In this document: piece after piece, positions 7,616 to 14,937 of the stretch
Layout of the letters: each line of letters starts with the position of its first letter
Numbering within the stretch: position 1 is the stretch's first letter
Assembly (NCBI GenBank): GCA_964614855.1
Contig: CAZTMX010000054.1
Span: forward strand, 1-15,744
Source: CAWJHE01 sp964614855
GTDB lineage: Bacteria; Chloroflexota; Anaerolineae; Anaerolineales; UBA4823
DNA: 15,744 nucleotides
Reading direction: 5' to 3'
The notes under the pieces: model-generated
Told to the model about the DNA's origin: nothing
What the model saw: the letters and a program-made list of their open reading frames with translations, nothing else
Databases searched by the model: none
Program-made: the position numbers and the translations under genes

Positions 7616-7643
7616 ATTTTAACACAATTTATGTGTCTGTAAA
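7616..7643 (-). promoter_or_regulatory. Sigma70-type promoter of the M23 peptidase gene
   Basis: On the minus strand TTTACA (7638-7643) and TAAAAT (7616-7621) each match consensus at 5 of 6 positions and are separated by 16 nt. The start would fall near 7609, about 30 nt before the ATG. This is the best promoter match in the window. Confidence 0.65.
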
Positions 7644-7704
7644 GAGGTTTTCGCTAATTCCCCCAAAAAGGTCATCACCGAAAAGCAAACTTGCCCCTAA
7701 CCCC
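7644..7704. other. Short spacer after glcF, no clear terminator
   Basis: On the minus strand, the 61 nt after the glcF stop contain G-runs and two T-runs but only 3-4 bp hairpins (for example GCAA-GT-TTGC before TTTT). I see no convincing intrinsic terminator, so some read-through of the glc operon into the M23 gene is possible. Confidence 0.4.
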
Positions 7705-8988
7705 CTATACGTGCACATTCCCCAGCCGGTACGCCAGGTCCAGGATTTCTATGGTGTGGAAGACCGGCAGCGATTTACCGTTTGCCTTCAAATGATTTTC
7801 TATCTGCACCAGGCAGCCGATATTCCCCGCGATCACAGCTTCGCTCTTACTGTCGATGATAAAGTGGGCTTTGTTCTCCCCCAACCGCCCGGCGATCTCG
7901 GGCTGTTCAATATTATAGGTACCGGCCGAGCCGCAGCACATCCCCCCATCCGCCAGTTCAACCAGCATGAGATTCTCAACCGCCTGCAGTAATTGCCGGG
8001 GGGCACTGGCCACCCCCTGGGCGTAGATCAGGTGGCAGGCATCATGGTAAGCAGCGCGCAGCGGCTGGCTAAACACCGGCGGCTGGATCAGCCCAAGCTC
8101 TGCCAGGAACTGGCTGACATCTTGCACGCGTTCGGCAAACTGCTCCGCTCGCTTCTGCTCTTCACACCCAGCAAACAGCAACCCGTATTCCTGCATCCCC
8201 GAGCCGCAGCCGGCGGCATTGGTCAAAATACAGTCCACATCCTCGGGGAAGATAGCCATATTGGCACGCGCCAGCCGGCGCGCCTGCTCAAACTCGCCGG
8301 TGTGCATATGCAAAGCGCCGCAGCAGCCCTGCCCGGGCGGGATGACTACCTCCACCCCATTCTTTGCCAGCACCCTGAGCGTTGCCCAGTTGATCTGTGG
8401 CGACAGTACTTGCTGTACGCAGCCAGCCAGCAGCGCCACACGCGCCCGCCGCTGACCTTCAGCCCGCACCAGCGCCGGCAGCGGCCGGCTGTCTGGCAGC
8501 GTATCTGGCAGCAAATCCAGCATCCCTCGCAGCGAGGTTGGCACCAACCCCTTCAGCGGTCGCGCCAGCTTTCCCAACCCGGCAGCTGCGCGGAAGCGTG
8601 GTGGATAAGGCAGGGTCTCGTTGGCTAACTTTCTTTGCAGCCGTTTAGCGACATCCGGCTTGACTTCCCGCCGCAAATAGGCGCGAAAAGGCGAGAGCAA
8701 TTCGTTGTACTGCACACCGGACGGGCAGGCTGTCACGCAAGCCAGGCAGCCCAAACAGCGGTCCACATAGGGCGTCACATCCGCCAACGAAAGCGTGCCC
8801 TCCAGGGCGGATTTCATCAAAAGAATGCGGCCGCGCGGTGAATCCATCTCCTGCCCCAGTTCCTGGTAGGTGGGACACACCGGCAGGCAAAAACCGCAGT
8901 GCACACAACTTTCAATTGCCTCCGCCATGTGCTCGATTTGCGGACCGACGCTCGTCTTCAGGTCAGTGACAGGGATGGCATGCTGCAT
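7705..8988 (-). CDS. glcF: Glycolate oxidase iron-sulfur subunit
   Basis: A 427-residue protein with two CxxCxxCxxxCP [4Fe-4S] motifs near the N-terminus (C28, C31, C34, C38 and C78, C81, C84, C88). Two cysteine-rich CCG domains follow, with GCCGALHMHTGE in the first and MCCGSAGTYN in the second. This is the layout of GlcF, which takes electrons from the flavin subunits GlcD/GlcE and passes them on, usually to the membrane quinone pool. The ATG follows the glcE stop codon with no gap (TAA then ATG), and the GGAGG site lies inside the end of glcE, so translation is coupled. It is the last gene of the leftward cluster. Related LldE/LutA and heterodisulfide reductase D-like proteins share the CCG domains, but adjacent glcD and glcE make GlcF the best call. 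Confidence 0.94.
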   Translation of the reverse strand: MQHAIPVTDLKTSVGPQIEHMAEAIESCVHCGFCLPVCPTYQELGQEMDSPRGRILLMKSALEGTLSLADVTPYVDRCLGCLACVTACPSGVQYNELLSPFRAYLRREVKPDVAKRLQRKLANETLPYPPRFRAAAGLGKLARPLKGLVPTSLRGMLDLLPDTLPDSRPLPALVRAEGQRRARVALLAGCVQQVLSPQINWATLRVLAKNGVEVVIPPGQGCCGALHMHTGEFEQARRLARANMAIFPEDVDCILTNAAGCGSGMQEYGLLFAGCEEQKRAEQFAERVQDVSQFLAELGLIQPPVFSQPLRAAYHDACHLIYAQGVASAPRQLLQAVENLMLVELADGGMCCGSAGTYNIEQPEIAGRLGENKAHFIIDSKSEAVIAGNIGCLVQIENHLKANGKSLPVFHTIEILDLAYRLGNVHV

Positions 8989-10089
8989 TTAGACCTCCAC
9001 AAAGCGGGAAACGGGATCCATCACACGCTTGATACGCTGCAGGAAAGCTTGCCCGGAAACTTCGCCTAGCCTGGCATTTCCAGGTGAACCAAAGAGAACC
9101 AGTCCGGCCAACCCCTGGGCTCGGAAAAACGCCTCCAGCAGCCTGGCATCGCCATCAAACGCCACCCAGGCAGCCTGCCCTGCGCAGATATAACGCCGTT
9201 TCGCTCCCAGGGAGATGAGAGCTGATTCAAAGGCCGGGATGCGCCTGGGTGTGAGCGGTACTTTTACCAATGTCCATTCCTCTGGAACCCAGGTGAATTC
9301 GCTCGCTGCAGACCACTCACTGGCTTCAGCCTCCCCTTCCAGCACCTGGCAATCACCCAAACCCGCCGCCAGCTTATCCACCCGCTGCGGCAAGGCTTCT
9401 TGCAGCCCCACAATCTGCACAATGATCCGGTAATCCTCCTGGTCTGGCAGTATATCCAATGCAGCCAGGTCGATGCGCAGCTCAGAGGCGCGCCGCGCCA
9501 GCTCTAACGCATCCGCCAGGCTGCGGCAAGGAACGCAAACCGTGGCGCTGGCTTCTGGCAGCGGAAATACCTTGAAGGTCAGCTCAACCAGGATGCCCAG
9601 CCCTCCCAGGCTGCCGGTGAGCAGCTTGGGCAGGTCGAACCCGGCGGCATTCTTGACAACCTTGCTGCCGCCGCGCCCCAGCTCCCCATTGCCGTCGATA
9701 AATTGCACACCCAGCAGGAAATCTCGCACTCCGCCGTAGCGGTAGCGCCCTGAACCGCTCAACCCCGCAGCCACCGTGCCGCCCAGCGTGGCGCCGTGCG
9801 TTCCCAACGGGGGATCAAACGGCAGGTATTGCCCGTTCTGCGCCAATATTTTCACCAGCTCGGCGACTCTTGTCCCAGCCCGCACCGTGACGGTAAATTC
9901 TTCCGGTGAATATTCCACGATCCCAGTCAGGAGCGAAAGGTCCATCACCGCCGCGCCCGGTACAACCCCAGACAAAGCTGGTTTGGAGCCCCCGCCCCGC
10001 ACCTGCCAGCTCGCTGCCTCTGCCAGCCGCAGTGAGATTTCTTCAATACTCTCAGGCATTACAACCAGTCGATCATCCACAGGTTTCAT
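8989..10089 (-). CDS. glcE: Glycolate oxidase FAD-binding subunit
   Basis: A 366-residue protein of the FAD-linked oxidase (PCMH/VAO) family, shorter than GlcD. The flavin-binding parts are visible: VRGGGSKPALSG near residue 35, then the GTHGATLGGTVAAGLSG and GGSKVVKNAAGFDLPKL stretches, typical of GlcE. It lacks the GlcD-type C-terminal histidine motifs. In the known enzyme GlcD and GlcE are both needed for oxidation of glycolate (also D-lactate) to glyoxylate (or pyruvate), with GlcF carrying electrons onward. Its ATG overlaps the glcD stop by 4 nt (ATGA), with a G-rich ribosome site in the glcD end, and it abuts glcF directly. Both junctions point to one translationally coupled unit making equal amounts of the three subunits. 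Confidence 0.93.
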   Translation of the reverse strand: MKPVDDRLVVMPESIEEISLRLAEAASWQVRGGGSKPALSGVVPGAAVMDLSLLTGIVEYSPEEFTVTVRAGTRVAELVKILAQNGQYLPFDPPLGTHGATLGGTVAAGLSGSGRYRYGGVRDFLLGVQFIDGNGELGRGGSKVVKNAAGFDLPKLLTGSLGGLGILVELTFKVFPLPEASATVCVPCRSLADALELARRASELRIDLAALDILPDQEDYRIIVQIVGLQEALPQRVDKLAAGLGDCQVLEGEAEASEWSAASEFTWVPEEWTLVKVPLTPRRIPAFESALISLGAKRRYICAGQAAWVAFDGDARLLEAFFRAQGLAGLVLFGSPGNARLGEVSGQAFLQRIKRVMDPVSRFVEV

Positions 10090-11480
10090 GCTTCCCCCGC
10101 CTGGTTTGGAAACATCTTGCCGCGGTTCGCCAATTGGTGCGGGTCCATCGCTAGCCTCATCCGCTGCATGCGCGCAATATCACCCTGGGCATACATCACC
10201 GGCAGATAGGCGCGCTTTTCCACCCCAATGCCGTGCTCGCCAGTAATCGAGCCGCCGTATCGTACGCACATCCGCAGTATCTCCCCCGCCAGCGCTTCCG
10301 CGCGCACATATGCGCCCTCTTCACGCATGTTGTACAGGATCAAGGGATGCAAGTTGCCGTCGCCAGCGTGAAAGACATTCGCCACGCGCAAACCTGCTTC
10401 TTTGCTCATCACTTCAATCTCCGCCAGCGCCTGCCCCAACCGGCTGCGCGGCACCACCCCGTCATTCACCAGGTATTCCGGGCTTAAGCGCCCGACCGCC
10501 GAGAAGGCGCTCTTGCGCCCCTTCCAGGTTCGCATCCTATCCGCATCGCCGCGCGCAATGCGCACATCCGTCGCACCCGAGACTTCAATCACCTGCATCA
10601 GGCGGCTATATTCGGCATCCACCTGCAGTTGGTCACCTTCCAGTTCAACGATCAACACCGAGGCTGCGCCCGGCGGGTAATCGGCGTGTACTGCGGCTTC
10701 TGCCGCTTCAATCGCCAGGCTGTCCATGATCTCAATCGCACCCGGCAGCAGCCCGGCAGCAATCACCTGGGAGACCGCATTCCCGGCCTGCTCCAGGCTG
10801 GTGTAGGCTGCCAAAATTGTCTTATAGGTTTCCGGTTTTGGCATCAGGCGCAGGGTGATCTCCAGGGCAATGCCGAACAAGCCTTCGCACCCTACGAAGA
10901 ACCCGGCCAGGTCTGGACCTACAAACTCCTGGCTTTCCCCGCCCAGCGTCACCACCTCACCGCCTGCTAACACCACCTTGATCCCCAACACATGGTTGGC
11001 GGTCATACCGTTTTTCAGACAGTGAGCGCCGCCAGCGTTAAACGCCACGTTGCCGCCAATGGTAGAGATAGGCTGCGATGAAGGATCGGGGGCGTAATAC
11101 AGTCCATACGGCGCAGCGGCTTTGCTGACATCCAGGTTGATCACCCCCGGCTCAACCACCGCCAGCTTTTCTTCCGGGTCCAGCCACAGGATGTGGTTCA
11201 AGCGGTTGAGCGCGATGACAATCCCGCCATCGACAGGCAGGGAGCCGCCAGAAAGGCTGGTGCCGCTGCCGCGTGCCACGAAAGGCACACGCAAAGCTGC
11301 ACAGCGCTTTACGGTTTCAATGACTTCAGCCTGGGTTTCTGGGATCACCACCGCCAGCGGGCGCACTTTGTGCGCTGCCAGGGCATCAAATTCATAGGGA
11401 ACAACCTGTACAGGCTCGGTGAGCAAGCGATCCGGCGGAACCACCTGCCTGAGCGATGCCAGTATCTCCTGGGTGTCCAT
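10086..11480 (-). CDS. glcD: Glycolate oxidase catalytic flavin subunit (D-2-hydroxyacid dehydrogenase family)
   Basis: A 464-residue protein with the full GlcD/D-lactate dehydrogenase layout. The N-terminal PCMH FAD domain has RGSGTSLSGG (70-79) and PISTIGGNVAFNAGGAHCLK. The C-terminal oxidase domain has NVFHAGDGNLHPL and GGSITGEHGIGVEKR, which hold the metal and substrate histidines. It oxidises glycolate or D-lactate; the two activities cannot be separated from sequence, but adjacent glcE and glcF favour glycolate oxidase. The ATG is separated from the upstream LLM oxidoreductase stop by a single base, and the Shine-Dalgarno is weak (GAG), so its translation probably depends on ribosomes finishing that gene. 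It overlaps glcE by 4 nt at the 3' end. No truncation or frameshift is seen. Confidence 0.95.
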   Translation of the reverse strand: MDTQEILASLRQVVPPDRLLTEPVQVVPYEFDALAAHKVRPLAVVIPETQAEVIETVKRCAALRVPFVARGSGTSLSGGSLPVDGGIVIALNRLNHILWLDPEEKLAVVEPGVINLDVSKAAAPYGLYYAPDPSSQPISTIGGNVAFNAGGAHCLKNGMTANHVLGIKVVLAGGEVVTLGGESQEFVGPDLAGFFVGCEGLFGIALEITLRLMPKPETYKTILAAYTSLEQAGNAVSQVIAAGLLPGAIEIMDSLAIEAAEAAVHADYPPGAASVLIVELEGDQLQVDAEYSRLMQVIEVSGATDVRIARGDADRMRTWKGRKSAFSAVGRLSPEYLVNDGVVPRSRLGQALAEIEVMSKEAGLRVANVFHAGDGNLHPLILYNMREEGAYVRAEALAGEILRMCVRYGGSITGEHGIGVEKRAYLPVMYAQGDIARMQRMRLAMDPHQLANRGKMFPNQAGEA

Positions 11481-11481
11481 C

Positions 11482-12480
11482 TTAGCTCACAGCAAAGGTA
11501 TCGATAAGCAGGCGCACATCCCCGCCCACCGGGTAAAGGATCGGGCAGGTGCAGCCGTGTTTGCGATATTCTTCCACCTTGGTACGTGCTTCCTCCGGTG
11601 TGCCCGAAGCCGAGATGCGCAGGATCAGTTCTTCCGGCACCAGGTGCTTGGCTTTGCGGATTTGCTCTTTGGTCGCCGGCCAACCCAGGATGGCCTGGAT
11701 TTGCCTGACCACCTCATCCGAGACGCCGGAAGCCTTGGCGATATGCGGCTGCTGCGCCAGGTACTGGGTCAGCAATTCGCGCGTGGTATCGATGGCTCTG
11801 TCATGATCATGATCCACCGAGCACACGATCAATTGCGGTCGGTCGATATCTTCCAATGTGCGACCGGATTTCTTCGCCCCGATTTCCAGCAGCTCCAGGG
11901 CTTTGTCGTTGTATTCAGGCGGTACACAGTAGTTCATCACTGCGCCGTCGGCGATTTCCCCGGTCAACTCCATCATCTTGTCGCCAGTGGCGCCGATCAT
12001 GATGGGCACATGCCGCGGCTCGCGCCGCCCGTGCACCACATCCAGTTCAATCCCATCCACATGGTGAAATTCGCCGTGGAAGGTCACCCGCTCCATATTC
12101 AGCAGCCGGCGCAGCACTTCCACCGTTTCGCGCATGGCAGTCAGCGGTTTACGGCGTTCGATACCCACGTTGCGCGCCAGCGGGTCCCACCAGGCGCCGA
12201 TGCCGCAGATGATGCGGTCAGGCGCCAGGTCATCCAAAGTGAGAAAGGTCGCAGCCAGCAGACCGATATTGCGCGTCCAGTTGTTGATCACACCGGAGCC
12301 AACCTTGATGCGCTTGGTTACCGCAGCATAGGCTGCCATTGGTACGATCGCATCGCGCACCAGGCGCGACTCAGCCTGCCAAACAGCTTCAAATCCACTC
12401 TGCTCGGCATAGCGTACATAATCCAGACCGTCGCGCAAATCATGTGCATCCTGCAAGTAAAGAGCCACACGTTCTGTCAT
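11482..12480 (-). CDS. LLM-class flavin/F420-dependent oxidoreductase, Mer-like
   Basis: A 332-residue bacterial luciferase-like monooxygenase (LLM) TIM-barrel protein. Visible family features are YAEQSGFEAVWQAES in the first strand-helix, VGSGVINNWTRN, the LAPDRIICGIGAWWDPLA segment and VPIMIGATGDKMMEL in the phosphate-binding half. The overall layout resembles F420-dependent methylenetetrahydromethanopterin reductase (Mer) and relatives. Members use either FMN or F420; location directly after cofC, cofD, cofE and npdG strongly favours F420. The substrate is unknown. A GGAGGA site lies 5 nt before the ATG. A 68-nt spacer, the longest in the cluster, separates it from cofC and contains two competing short hairpins. 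Only one base separates its stop from glcD, so it is expressed with glycolate oxidase. Being an F420 enzyme is likely; a C1-folate or hydroxyacid-linked role is speculation. Confidence 0.9.
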   Translation of the reverse strand: MTERVALYLQDAHDLRDGLDYVRYAEQSGFEAVWQAESRLVRDAIVPMAAYAAVTKRIKVGSGVINNWTRNIGLLAATFLTLDDLAPDRIICGIGAWWDPLARNVGIERRKPLTAMRETVEVLRRLLNMERVTFHGEFHHVDGIELDVVHGRREPRHVPIMIGATGDKMMELTGEIADGAVMNYCVPPEYNDKALELLEIGAKKSGRTLEDIDRPQLIVCSVDHDHDRAIDTTRELLTQYLAQQPHIAKASGVSDEVVRQIQAILGWPATKEQIRKAKHLVPEELILRISASGTPEEARTKVEEYRKHGCTCPILYPVGGDVRLLIDTFAVS

Positions 12481-12510
12481 ATGCTCCTCCAGATGAAATA
12501 TATTGTGGAT

Positions 12511-12534
12511 GGGCTGTACCAGCCATTCAGGCTG
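12511..12534 (-). repeat. Three-part inverted repeat forming alternative short hairpins before the LLM gene
   Basis: On the minus strand the order is CAGCC, TGAAT, GGCTG, GTA, CAGCC. The middle GGCTG can pair with either CAGCC, giving two mutually exclusive 5-bp hairpins in the cofC-LLM spacer. The stems are short, so the structure may be incidental or may tune expression or RNA processing between the F420 genes and the downstream part. Confidence 0.3.
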
Positions 12535-12548
12535 TCAAGTAACACATA

Positions 12549-13163
12549 TTATTCCTGGGTAAAGCGCTCAAAGGTCTCGCTGACGATTTCCAGGTCTTCC
12601 GGCAAATCCATATCCAGCGCCAATGACGGCAATTCACACACTTCAAGACGAGCCCCGGCTTGCAGCGTCTTTTCACAATGGCGATTGAAGGAATTCGGAC
12701 CAAACTCATACTCGATCAACCCCGCCGGACAAACCAACAGGGCATTTGTACCCTGGCGGTGACGGTCTGGAGCCACCACCACAACCGGCGGGTCCTTGGC
12801 CCTATCCAGCATGGTGTGAATATCTTCCGCTGTGATCAAGGGTAAATCGGCTGGCAAGATCAGCACCCCTCTCGTAGCGTAAGTCTGCGCCACAATAGTC
12901 GCCCGTGTCAGGGCAACGTTCAGCTTTGGCGCGCCGCTTTCCTGCACCGTGCGCGCCCCATGGTCGCGCGCAATCGCCAGGGCAGATTGGTCCCTGCTAA
13001 CCACCAGTACCTGCTCAATTTCCGGGATTGCCGTCAGGGTATCCAGGGTGTGGATTAAAAGTCGTTGGTTTAAATCGGCGCGCTCTTCTTGGGTTAACAC
13101 TTCCGCCAAGCGGGACTTTCCAAATCGCAATGGTTTTACGGGGACTATCGCCCACAAGGTCAT
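12549..13163 (-). CDS. cofC: 2-phospho-L-lactate guanylyltransferase (F420 biosynthesis)
   Basis: A 204-residue nucleotidyltransferase. Recognisable CofC motifs are VPVKPLRFGKSRLA (7-20), which holds the nucleotide-binding loop, LPADLPL (103-109) with metal-binding D106, GTNALL, FGPNSFNRHC and LALDMDLPEDL near the C-terminus. CofC joins GTP to a three-carbon phosphoacid (2-phospho-L-lactate in archaea; phosphoenolpyruvate or 3-phosphoglycerate in some bacteria), giving the activated donor used by CofD. Substrate choice cannot be read here. GGGAG lies 9 nt before the ATG, and cofD ends 32 nt upstream. It is the last of the three F420 biosynthesis genes before the LLM gene. The separate protein, not fused to CofE, is the archaeal and Chloroflexota-style arrangement. 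Confidence 0.93.
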   Translation of the reverse strand: MTLWAIVPVKPLRFGKSRLAEVLTQEERADLNQRLLIHTLDTLTAIPEIEQVLVVSRDQSALAIARDHGARTVQESGAPKLNVALTRATIVAQTYATRGVLILPADLPLITAEDIHTMLDRAKDPPVVVVAPDRHRQGTNALLVCPAGLIEYEFGPNSFNRHCEKTLQAGARLEVCELPSLALDMDLPEDLEIVSETFERFTQE

Positions 13164-13195
13164 GCTGCTGCTCCCACTAAATAGTAATGATACTG

Positions 13196-14140
13196 TTAAA
13201 TCAAACCTGCACCAAATTGGATCACTTCACCTGCCAGGCGTTTGCGGTCGGCTCCAGTTTTCATCAGGGTATTGGTGACCAGGGTACGCATACCCAACCT
13301 GGCAATTTCTGCTTGCAGACCTTCATCCAGTTGATCTAACACCATGCCGGACAGCAATCCAGCATAGTGTTGGGCGACCGATAAGGCGCTTGGGTTAATT
13401 CCCATCTCACAGTACATCTTAGCTGCCGGACCTTTCAAAGCCTGGCCCCCGATGATCGGGGAAACCGCCACCACCTTTCTCGTTTCAATCGCCTCGCTCA
13501 ACCCCGGCACTGCCAGGATGGGGCCGATGCTTACCCAGGGATTGGAGGGGCAGATAACCACCAAACCGGCCGTTTGCACGGCTTCCAGCACCCCCGGCGC
13601 CGGTTTAGCCTGCTCGATATCCGCGAAATTAAAACCCGTTACTTCCGGTTGGCACCTGCGCCTGACAAAATATTCTTGAAATGCCAATATACCATCTTTA
13701 GTATACACCCATGTGGGCGTTGGGTCATCACTCATCGGCAGCACCTTGCAGTTCACACCAAAAGCATGGCAGATATGCTGAGTGACCTGGCTCAAGGTCT
13801 TCCCACTGCGCATCAGCCGTGTGCGCTCCAGATGCAAACCCAGATCGCGGTCGCCCAGGCGGAACCAGGTCGGACCTGCCAGTTCCCCCAGTGTCTCCAG
13901 CGCCTGGTATGTCTCTGCGGCCCTACCCCAGCCTGTAGCAGGATTGGCAATCCCTGCCAGGGTGTAACACACTGTATCCAGGTCGGGGCAAATCGTCAGC
14001 CCCAGGTGTTCAAAATCGTCACCGGTATTGACGATCACCGTCAGGTTTTCCGGAATCAAGATCTGTGCCAGCCCATCGGCAAGCTTTGCGCCGCCCACAC
14101 CGCCTGCCAGCGCAACAACCTTTATGCCTTCTTCATTCAT
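13196..14140 (-). CDS. cofD: 2-phospho-L-lactate transferase (F420 biosynthesis)
   Basis: A 314-residue CofD/FbiA. The N-terminal LAGGVGGAKLADGL (11-24) and VNTGDDFEHLGLTICPDLDT (37-56) are the nucleotide- and metal-binding signatures, with D53 and D55 as likely metal or FO ligands. WFRLGDRDLGLHLERT, MSDDPTPTWVYT, SNPWVSIGPIL and SPIIGGQALKGPAAKM follow in the usual order. The enzyme transfers the phospho-three-carbon unit from the CofC product onto FO, giving F420-0 (or dehydro-F420-0) in the cytoplasm. GAGG lies about 5 nt before the ATG, and cofE ends 12 nt upstream. The FO synthase that makes its acceptor is not in the window. All key motifs are intact. Confidence 0.96.
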   Translation of the reverse strand: MNEEGIKVVALAGGVGGAKLADGLAQILIPENLTVIVNTGDDFEHLGLTICPDLDTVCYTLAGIANPATGWGRAAETYQALETLGELAGPTWFRLGDRDLGLHLERTRLMRSGKTLSQVTQHICHAFGVNCKVLPMSDDPTPTWVYTKDGILAFQEYFVRRRCQPEVTGFNFADIEQAKPAPGVLEAVQTAGLVVICPSNPWVSIGPILAVPGLSEAIETRKVVAVSPIIGGQALKGPAAKMYCEMGINPSALSVAQHYAGLLSGMVLDQLDEGLQAEIARLGMRTLVTNTLMKTGADRKRLAGEVIQFGAGLI

Positions 14141-14152
14141 TAGCCCTCGATT

Positions 14153-14920
14153 TCAACGAAACATATCCTGGTCTTTGGGGCGCAAGATTTCCGGCAAGCT
14201 CGCTTTCCGCAGCGGGTATGGGAAACCACGCACATGCACCACCGGTGTTCCCTCCGCTGCCTGACCCATCACCAGAGAGGCGGCTGCAGCCAATTCGTCC
14301 GCCGCGCCCACCTGGGTGATCTTCAAGCGGAAGCCGAAGAGATCTTGCTCGCCGCGCAAATCGACCACGCCAGGTACGCCAGAAATTCCAATCGCAACCC
14401 CCACCGTTCCGATGCGCCAGGCGCGCCCATGCGAGTCGATGATGAGCACCCCCATGCGAGCACCGCTCAATTTTTCCAGCCCCTCTCGCAAGTTCATCGC
14501 AGAAGCATCCGGGTTCTCAGGCAGCAGCAGCACCCATTCCTCTGCCGTGCCGTCTTCAAGCCGCGTGTTGGAATGGTCAATGCCTGCGCTAGCACAGATG
14601 AACCCCAGCTTGTGTTCAACGATCAGCGTCCCCGGCCGGCAGCGCAACACAGCCTTGCTTTCCCGCAAGATCAACTCCACCAGGCGGGGGTCCTTCTGGG
14701 ATTCATCCGCATACAGGAATGCCTGTTCGGATGGGGTGATGCCGCCCAAGTTCACCAGCCTGTCTTCGGCTTTTGAGATGATTTTCTGGGCGACAACCAG
14801 GATATCCCCATCCACCAGGGTAATCCCCGCGTTTTTTAGGGCAGCAAAAATCATGGCGACCAGGTCGTCGCCTGGCTGCACCAAGGGGAAATCCGGAAGG
14901 GCGGTAAGCGTAAGGGTCAT
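14153..14920 (-). CDS. cofE: Coenzyme F420-0:L-glutamate ligase
   Basis: A 255-residue CofE. Typical elements are VVAQKIISKAEDR (42-54), HKLGFICASAGIDHSN (103-118), LLPENPDASA and IIDSHGRAWRIGTVGVAIG. It adds gamma-linked glutamates to F420-0 using GTP and divalent metals, the last step of F420 synthesis. It ends where archaeal CofE ends and lacks the C-terminal FMN reductase domain of actinobacterial FbiB. The product of the CofD step may therefore already be saturated, or a separate reductase exists elsewhere. No clear Shine-Dalgarno precedes the ATG, and the npdG stop is 17 nt upstream, so coupled translation is likely. cofD starts 12 nt downstream. Confidence 0.95.
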   Translation of the reverse strand: MTLTLTALPDFPLVQPGDDLVAMIFAALKNAGITLVDGDILVVAQKIISKAEDRLVNLGGITPSEQAFLYADESQKDPRLVELILRESKAVLRCRPGTLIVEHKLGFICASAGIDHSNTRLEDGTAEEWVLLLPENPDASAMNLREGLEKLSGARMGVLIIDSHGRAWRIGTVGVAIGISGVPGVVDLRGEQDLFGFRLKITQVGAADELAAAASLVMGQAAEGTPVVHVRGFPYPLRKASLPEILRPKDQDMFR

Positions 14921-14937
14921 ATCCAGCAGTACAATGC

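Noticed and set aside
7660..7704. Intrinsic terminator after glcF
   Set aside because: Only 3-4 bp stems precede the T-runs; too weak to call.
12533..12538. TTGACA -35-like hexamer on the minus strand in the cofC-LLM spacer
   Set aside because: No -10-like sequence lies 16-18 nt downstream (the bases there are AGCCCA), so an internal promoter is not supported.
11419..12762. Long plus-strand open frame (447 codons) antisense to glcD, the LLM gene and cofC
   Set aside because: It spans three clear minus-strand genes and their junctions, shows no recognisable domain and is rich in His, Gln and Arg as expected for an antisense shadow of coding DNA.
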